DNA of 64,000 bases from Conchocele bisecta (lineage: Eukaryota; Mollusca; Bivalvia; Lucinida; Thyasiridae), in NCBI GenBank assembly GCA_029237695.1, contig JAQRGA010000361.1:1-64000 (forward strand). The letters are read 5' to 3'. Below the pieces are notes generated by a model. That model searched no databases, was not told the origin of the DNA, and was given only the letters and a program-made list of their open reading frames with translations. A program made the translations under genes and the position numbers. This document shows, piece after piece, positions 58,272-64,000 of this stretch. Position 1 is the stretch's first letter; every line of letters begins with the position of its first letter.

Positions 58272-58430
58272 GACTTGAAATGGCGTCCGGATTACGGAGT
58301 AGAGGGGTTCCGGATTAGAGGGGTAGAAACTAATGTGTTTATATAGCAGAATATTCGGGACGTGGTCGTATGTTCGATATAGCGCGAATTCCGGTATAGA
58401 GGGGGTCCGGTTTGGAGGGGTTCCACTGTA
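58272..58430. repeat. Tigger-like element, family B, right part
   Basis: Several tandem versions of the end motif: AGAGGGGTTCCGGATTAGAG, GTATAGAGGGGGTCCGGTTT and GGAGGGGTTCCACTGTA at the right edge. The left end is unclear. It looks like an end that has been amplified internally. Confidence 0.5.
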
Positions 58431-58645
58431 TGTGAATGCAGTAAATAAATATGTTTATACCAAGGAATTACGAGAGCAGATACGATATGACAAGTTGAAA
58501 GAAGCAATTTTCTGGAGATTTTTCTGAACCGAAGCGATGCTTACCTCCGAGCGAAGCGATGTGTACTTTGGTAGAGGGTTCCGGGGGCATGCACCCCACT
58601 CCTCTTGCACCCCACTCCTCTTTTTAAAACGAGAGTCACTGAAAC

Positions 58646-59034
58646 GTACGGAGCCCCACAGGGGACGTAGAATTATTTGTTTTTATTAATTTGTTCCCAC
58701 GAAATAACAATTCGTTCCCTCAATTTAACAATTCGTTCCTACGAATTAACAATTCATTCCCACGGATTAACAATTCTCTCAATTTAACAATTCGTTCCCA
58801 CGAAATAATAATTCGTTCCCATGTCGTTCGCATGACTTAATTCGATGGAACACAATTGTTAAATTGAGGGAACGCATTGTTGATATCGTGTTAAGGGAAC
58901 GAATTGTTAAATTAAGGGAACGATTTGTTATCGTGGGAACCAATTGTTTAAATTAAGGGAACGAATTGTTATTTCCTGGGAACGAATTAATTACAAAAAA
59001 TCCATGTCCCCTGTGTGGGTTCCATAGAAACGCA
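58646..59034. repeat. GTTCCC-rich palindromic element with GGAGCCCC ends
   Basis: Left end GTACGGAGCCCCACAGGGGA, right end TCCCCTGTGTGGGTTCC. The left half repeats AACAATTCGTTCCC with alternating ACGAATT and TCAATTT spacers; the right half is the complement (GGGAACGAATTGTT). About ten such units in all. A second member is at 63584. Non-coding. Confidence 0.8.
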
Positions 59035-59330
59035 CTTTCCTGCATTATGGGGCATTCCGGAAACTCTGGGAGACTTGGCATATATTATAAACCAAATTGC
59101 TACCCGCTCCATACCACTCGCGAGGGTAGCAATTTAACCCCATCTCTTTAATGTAACACATTAAAGAAGAGTAATTTTTGTTATCGGTTATCCGGCGTGT
59201 TTGATATGTTAGCGATATAAAACTGTCAAAACTGTATCAATATATTATTAATAAACTAGAAAATGTGTTCATAGAACACGGATACCCCACATATCGCTTT
59301 GATAATAAATGAGGCCAAATTCCAGGTCAA
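59035..59330. other. Intergenic DNA, small hairpin
   Basis: A short inverted pair, AAATTGCTACCC (59092) and GGGTAGCAATTT (59124), frames CTCCATACCACTCGCGA. A second pair, TTTAATGTAACACATTAAA, is at 59148. No gene seen. Confidence 0.5.
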
Positions 59331-59625
59331 ATGTTGTTTACCTGTAGTGAGCGTTAACGTTTTTGAAGCACCAAATATGTGACCTTGACCCTGGACTTGG
59401 CGGGGGGCAGGGCGAACGTGGATTTGGCACAGGGCGGTAGAGGACCATTAGAGCAATGTGTATATGAAATATGAAGCAGATCGGTCGAAGGATGAATACA
59501 TTATGAGACATTTACCCGAGCGTTAAAGTTTTGTGACGGACGGATGGACGGACGGACGGACGGAATGACGGAGAAGGGTAGCACTAAATGCCCCCTCCAC
59601 TATCGTGGTGGGGCATACAAACATA
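59331..59625. repeat. Repeat with GACGGACGG tail (relative of the 169-bp family)
   Basis: Contains TGACCTTGACC, GGCGGGGGGCAG, GTGGATTTGGCACAG and a GACGGACGGACGG microsatellite near 59535-59565, then TGGTGGGGCATAC. In complement these resemble parts of the 9.75-10 kb repeat (GTGCCAAATCCACG, AAGGTCAAGGTCA, GTCCGTCC), so both are members of one compound family with a shared microsatellite edge. Confidence 0.6.
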
Positions 59626-60025
59626 CACATGGAGAACTGGTTATTTTACCGTATCAATCTGGCACTTACATGTTTATCTTATACATTTGAAAGCTTTATT
59701 TCGTTAAGTTATGTTGAACAAGTATGGCTTCCATGGGATAAATGATTTTCCTGTTCTATTATTTTTGGCAAATTACTAGTTATACATCAAAGATTATTTG
59801 TTTAAATGTATAAAATATACACTTTCCTAAATTTTTACCTACATACAATAGGTTTAGGTATGCACTTCGTTTGCTCGCACTTTTTGAATGGGTCAAATTG
59901 TAGCCGTAGATAACATATCGGAGGTGAATTATTGTAGCTAGGCATACCTGCGAGAGGTCTATGATTATGTGTGGGCACGTAAGGAAGCGATCTTCTAGCA
60001 GATATATATACGGGCGGGCGTACAC

Positions 60026-61480
60026 GTCCGATAATTTACTCTTTTGACGATATAAAAGTTGTCCGAAAGTTCGGAACTGGTGAATGTGTAGATAATTGAC
60101 GATTTATGTCGTGTGTAATGATTGAGCATTAATATTAGTCGCACAAAACTATGTCAACTAACCAAAAACCAACGAAATCAACGGATTCCCATTCGGCAAA
60201 ACTAATTCTTAAATCCATCAATGACGTCGGGCGGTGAACTTTCGACATCATTCACAGAAAATGTATCAAAATCAATATCTCCAAGCGACGCGGTACGGGA
60301 GCTGACGCGTTTATTCCGATATCAGGGGCCCGTTTCACTAAACTTCGTACGATTTACTTCTCTCAAGTACGTGGTTCCCGAACATGCCGAGTGCTACCGT
60401 TTTATATCTACATGTATATATAATTAAATGTGGGCACATCGACGAACGATTTGCCAATAACCGCTAACTGATCAAATATTATGCAATTCAACTTCGCACG
60501 TACGAACTTCTTAGTCGTATGAAGTTTAGTGCAGCGTGCCCCAGGTTTCGAGTCTCACGGGAGCTTGCATGTAACACATTTCGGAATGAATCTAAATATC
60601 GGGCCCATGTTAGGAATACATTTTAGGCGTAGATCTATGCAAATTTTGAAACATTCCGCCGCTTTCCGCGTTTTTCATGTTATTATGTATTAATGATGGT
60701 GAAAGTGAACGAGTTTTTAACGTGCCAGCAACAGTTAATGTCATATAGAGACGGCAGTAACTGACGGCTGTGCTGTGAAACACAGATGCAAACTATACTT
60801 TTTTTCCGGGCAGTTCAAACGCTTGGCGCTTCAAGTCCCGATGGCATCATATTAAAATGTATGTACTTTTGCATCAATAACAAAAAACCAGCCACCCCAC
60901 CCCCCCCCCCCCCCTCCGCCAAAAAAACACACCATAACAAACAAACCAAAACAAAAGCACAAAAACACAACAAGTTTCCTATGAAAATTTAATATAGGAG
61001 GCTAAAAATAGATTTTTTGAAATAGTTTGGAATTTGTGGACGGATTTTCAAAATCTAACTTTCGTTTTCTTAGTTACATCATTTCCAAACTATCTATCAC
61101 AGGTTTCTGAAAAAAATCGATTCCTCCTGCAGCACCTCCTGCTCCTTTTGTCTCATGTTAAATTCCCATACGAAAATCGTTTTGTCACAATAAAATCAAT
61201 ATTTGATTGAATTTCATCACATAAAAACATTTGAAACATATGAAAATAGCCTGATACCACCGTCAGTCACTATCAGTAAGATAAATATTACTAAATGATT
61301 ATGTATAGCGTAATTTTTAGAATTGGTGGAATAGTGACACAATTAGACACTTATTTAATTCCTATATATATTATTTTATATACACCTATGCCCCCATTAA
61401 CATGACCTTTTTCTTGCCACATTCCCATTTACTGATGCTTTACTCAAGGAGAAGAATTCACATAAGTTCACTTTGAATAA
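60026..61480. repeat. 1455-bp tandem duplication, unit 1
   Basis: Nearly identical to 61481-62924 at an offset of 1455 bp. For example, GTCCGATAATTTACTCTTTT begins at 60026 and 61481, and the 68-codon frame at 60221 is repeated unchanged at 61676. Differences are a few single bases and homopolymer lengths. Contains a partial family A palindrome (60328-60543), a CCACCCC run and a fragment of the TTAA element family. No gene is supported. Confidence 0.88.
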
Positions 61481-62924
61481 GTCCGATAATTTACTCTTTT
61501 GACGATATAAAAGTTGTCCGAAAGTTCGGAACTGGTGAATGTGTAGATAATTGACGATTTATGTCGTGTGTAATGATTGAGCATTAATAGTAGTCGCACA
61601 AAACTATGTCAACTAACCAAAAACCAACGAAATCAACGGATTCCCATTCGGCAAAACTAATTCTTAAATCCATCAATGACGTCGGGCGGTGAACTTTCGA
61701 CATCATTCACAGAAAATGTATCAAAATCAATATCTCCAAGCGACGCGGTACGGGAGCTGACGCGTTTATTCCGATATCAGGGGCCCGTTTCACTAAACTT
61801 CGTACGATTTACTTCTCTCAAGTACGTGGTTCCCGAACATGCCGAGTGCTACCGTTTTATATCTACATGTATATATAATTAAATGTGGGCACATCGACGA
61901 ACGATTTGCCAATAACCGCTAACTGATCAAATATTATGCAATTCAACTTCGCACGTACGAACTTCTTAGTCGTATGAAGTTTAGTGCAGCGTGCCCCAGG
62001 TTTCGAGTCTCACGGGAGCTTGCATGTAACACATTTCGGAATGAATCTAAATATCGGGCCCATGTTAGGAATACATTTTAGGCGTAGATCTATGCAAATT
62101 TTGAAACATTCCGCCGCTTTCCGCGTTTTTCATGTTATTATGCATTAATGATGGTGAAAGTGAACGAGTTTTAACGTGCCAGCAACAGTTAATGTCATAT
62201 AGAGACGGCAGTAACTGACGGCTGTGCTGTGAAACACAGATGCAAACTATACTTTTTTCCGGGCAGTTCAAACGCTTGGCGCTTCAAGTCCCGATGGCAT
62301 CATATTAAAATGTATGTACTTTTGCATCAATAACAAAAAAGCCACCACCCACCCCCCCCACCCCCTCCGCCAAAAAAACACACCATAACAAACAAACCAA
62401 AACAAAAGCACAAAAACACAACAAGTTTCCTATGGAAATTTAATATAGGAGGCTAAAAATAGATTTTTTGAAATAGTTTTGGAATTTGTGGACGGATTTT
62501 CAAAATCTAACTTTCGTTTTCTTAGTTACATCATTTCCAAACTATCTATCACAGGTTTCTGAAAAAATTCGATTCCTCCTGCAGCACCTCCTGCTCCTTT
62601 TGTCTCATGTTAAATTCCCATAGGAAAATCGTTTTGTCACAATAAAATCAATATTTGATTGAATTTCATCACATAAAAACATTTGAAACATATGAAAATA
62701 GCCTGATACCACCGTCAGTCACTATCAGTAAAATAAATATTACTAAATGATTATGTATAGCGTAATTTTTAGAATTGGTGGAATAGTGACACAATTAGAC
62801 ACTTATTTAATTCCTATATATATTATTTTATATACACCTATGCCCCCATTAACATGACCTTTTTCTTGCCACATTCCCATTTACTGATGCTTTACTCAAG
62901 GAGAAGAATTCACATAAGTTCACT
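61481..62924. repeat. 1455-bp tandem duplication, unit 2
   Basis: Second unit; it ends at CATAAGTTCACT (62924), after which sequence is unique. The high identity indicates either a very recent tandem duplication or an assembly duplication of one haplotype segment. Confidence 0.88.
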
Positions 62925-63583
62925 GAGCTTGTTTTCTAATCCTTAGTCACCGTTATATTGTATGTATTTTGATGCACATATATACATGTATACGATTTGA
63001 AATAAATAGTGTTTAAACTAACATAAACATTTTGACCGTCACATGGTTGTGGAAAGACTTAGCCATTATTTACGTCAAAAAGTTTCTAAGCCCTAAAAGT
63101 AATGTTTGGACAAGCACCTGGCTCAGAACACAGGCATTCGGCGTGTTTCCGCTTTCATCGCTATAACTACATATGAATAACAAGGCTTATAACTTTGGTC
63201 GCTCACGACCGATATCATGCAAATTAACGTTAATGTAAATATTTTGGCGGAAAGTGCACATGTTCATTTGAGAATTATTGTTATCTTGCTGAAAGAGTAT
63301 AGTTGGAACATAATTATGCAAAAAATATCGAATTACAGCTGGCTAGCCTAGGTCGGACACGACCTCGTATCATAACAAATGAAATAATGTGCTTAGGGCT
63401 TTGATGTCAATATTGTAGTGGAAAGTTCATAATTATGTTCATTTAAGAATTATCGTTATCCTGCAGAAATACATAGAACGCATAGCCAGTTACAAATTTA
63501 AGTTATACCGATGAAAGGCGAAACACGCCAAATGCCTGTGGCTCAGAATGGACACAACGAATAGAACTGGGAAACAGTGCGAT
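62925..63583. other. Intergenic DNA, no gene seen
   Basis: AT-rich. An imperfect inverted similarity is visible: ACAGGCATTCGGCGTGTTTC (63131) against GAAACACGCCAAATGCCTGT (63519), each next to a CTCAGA motif. This frames about 400 bp that may be another inverted-end element. It also contains direct repeats of GGAAAGT(G/T)CA..ATGTTCATTT. Confidence 0.5.
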
Positions 63584-63899
63584 ACTACGGAGCCCCGCAG
63601 GGGACGTACAAATATCTTTTTATTAATTCGTTCGACGAAACAAAAATTCGTTCCCTCAATTTAGCAATTTGTTCCCACGAATTAATAATTCGTTTCCTCA
63701 ATTTAACAATTCGTTCCCACGAAATAACAATTCGTTCCCACGGGAACGAATTGTTAGTTAATTCGTGGGAACGAATTGTTATATATTGGGAACGAATTGT
63801 TGATTCGATGAAACGAATTGTTAAATTGAGGGAACGAATTGTTATTTCGTGGGAACAAATTAATAAAAAAATTCATGTCCCTTGCGCGGCTCCGTACGA
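63584..63899. repeat. GTTCCC-rich palindromic element with GGAGCCCC ends, second copy
   Basis: Left end TACGGAGCCCCGCAGGGGAC, right end GTCCCTTGCGCGGCTCCGTA. The interior alternates AATTCGTTCCC and its complement, as at 58646. The 118-codon plus frame across it is repeat-derived. Confidence 0.8.
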
Positions 63900-64000
63900 T
63901 ACAAGCACACATTGTCAGCATATGATGATTTAACCCTTTCAACACCACAGACCTGTATAGCGGTATAGTAGAAACCCCCTAAACCGCACACTCGGGAAAA

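Noticed and set aside
60221..60427. 68-codon frame conserved exactly in both 1455-bp units
   Set aside because: Identity follows from the recent duplication of the entire unit, and the frame runs through part of a family A palindrome.
63577..63933. 118-codon frame rich in ERIV repeats
   Set aside because: Translation of the GGGAACGAATTGTT repeat of a palindromic element.

Overview
This is repeat-rich, AT-leaning metazoan DNA with no recognisable intact host protein gene, no rRNA or tRNA, and no bacterial-style operons. The dispersed hairpin families look to me like those of marine bivalve molluscs: TCGTGGCCACGA arrays, palindromic elements ending in CACTAAACTTCGTACGAC, GGAGCCCC-CAGGGGAC ended elements, Tigger-like CAGTGGAACC hairpins and GACGGACGG-linked tandem repeats. 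The bivalve assignment is inference from pattern memory, not a search result.

The centre of the window (about 14.66-46.62 kb) holds two integrated large DNA transposons or virus-like elements of the Polinton/Maverick (adintovirus-like) class. They lie in inverted orientation about 2.06 kb apart. Copy 2 (28114-46623) is structurally full length: terminal inverted repeats of about 370 bp starting AGTAGTATAAAGG, and a 6-bp target duplication TCCACA on both sides. It carries a protein-primed family B DNA polymerase (minus), a retroviral-type integrase (plus), a double-jelly-roll-type major capsid protein (plus), a coiled-coil/transmembrane protein (minus), two unidentified overlapping late-type genes (plus), a repetitive fibre-like protein (minus) and several small membrane proteins. 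Copy 1 (14660-26048) is the mirror image. It lacks its polymerase-side terminus, and about 4.7 kb is deleted between the polymerase and the capsid gene, removing the integrase and neighbours. Most genes in both copies are broken by frameshifts; some may be uncorrected sequencing indels. The capsid and coiled-coil genes of copy 1 are the best preserved. I found no packaging ATPase and no adenain-type protease.

Left flank (1-14.66 kb): non-coding DNA with palindromic MITEs, a 169-bp tandem array (from 9857) interrupted by a TA-flanked element full of poly-T/poly-C and hairpins, a 105-bp AT-rich tandem array (13390-13935) and long inverted repeats.

Right flank (46.63-64 kb): a 5.16-kb TTAA-flanked element with inverted ends (47012-52172) that contains five units of a 772-bp tandem repeat, a shorter relative (53277-54378) enclosing a TCGTGGCCACGA palindrome array, G-run and GTTCCC-type palindromic elements, and a near-identical 1455-bp tandem duplication (60026-62924).

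How the parts relate: within the large elements, capsid and coiled-coil genes diverge from a short AT-rich spacer, as do the fibre-like gene and the unidentified gene pair, while polymerase and integrase converge. That is a compact virus-like layout, seen twice. The rest of the window is non-autonomous repeats nested in one another.
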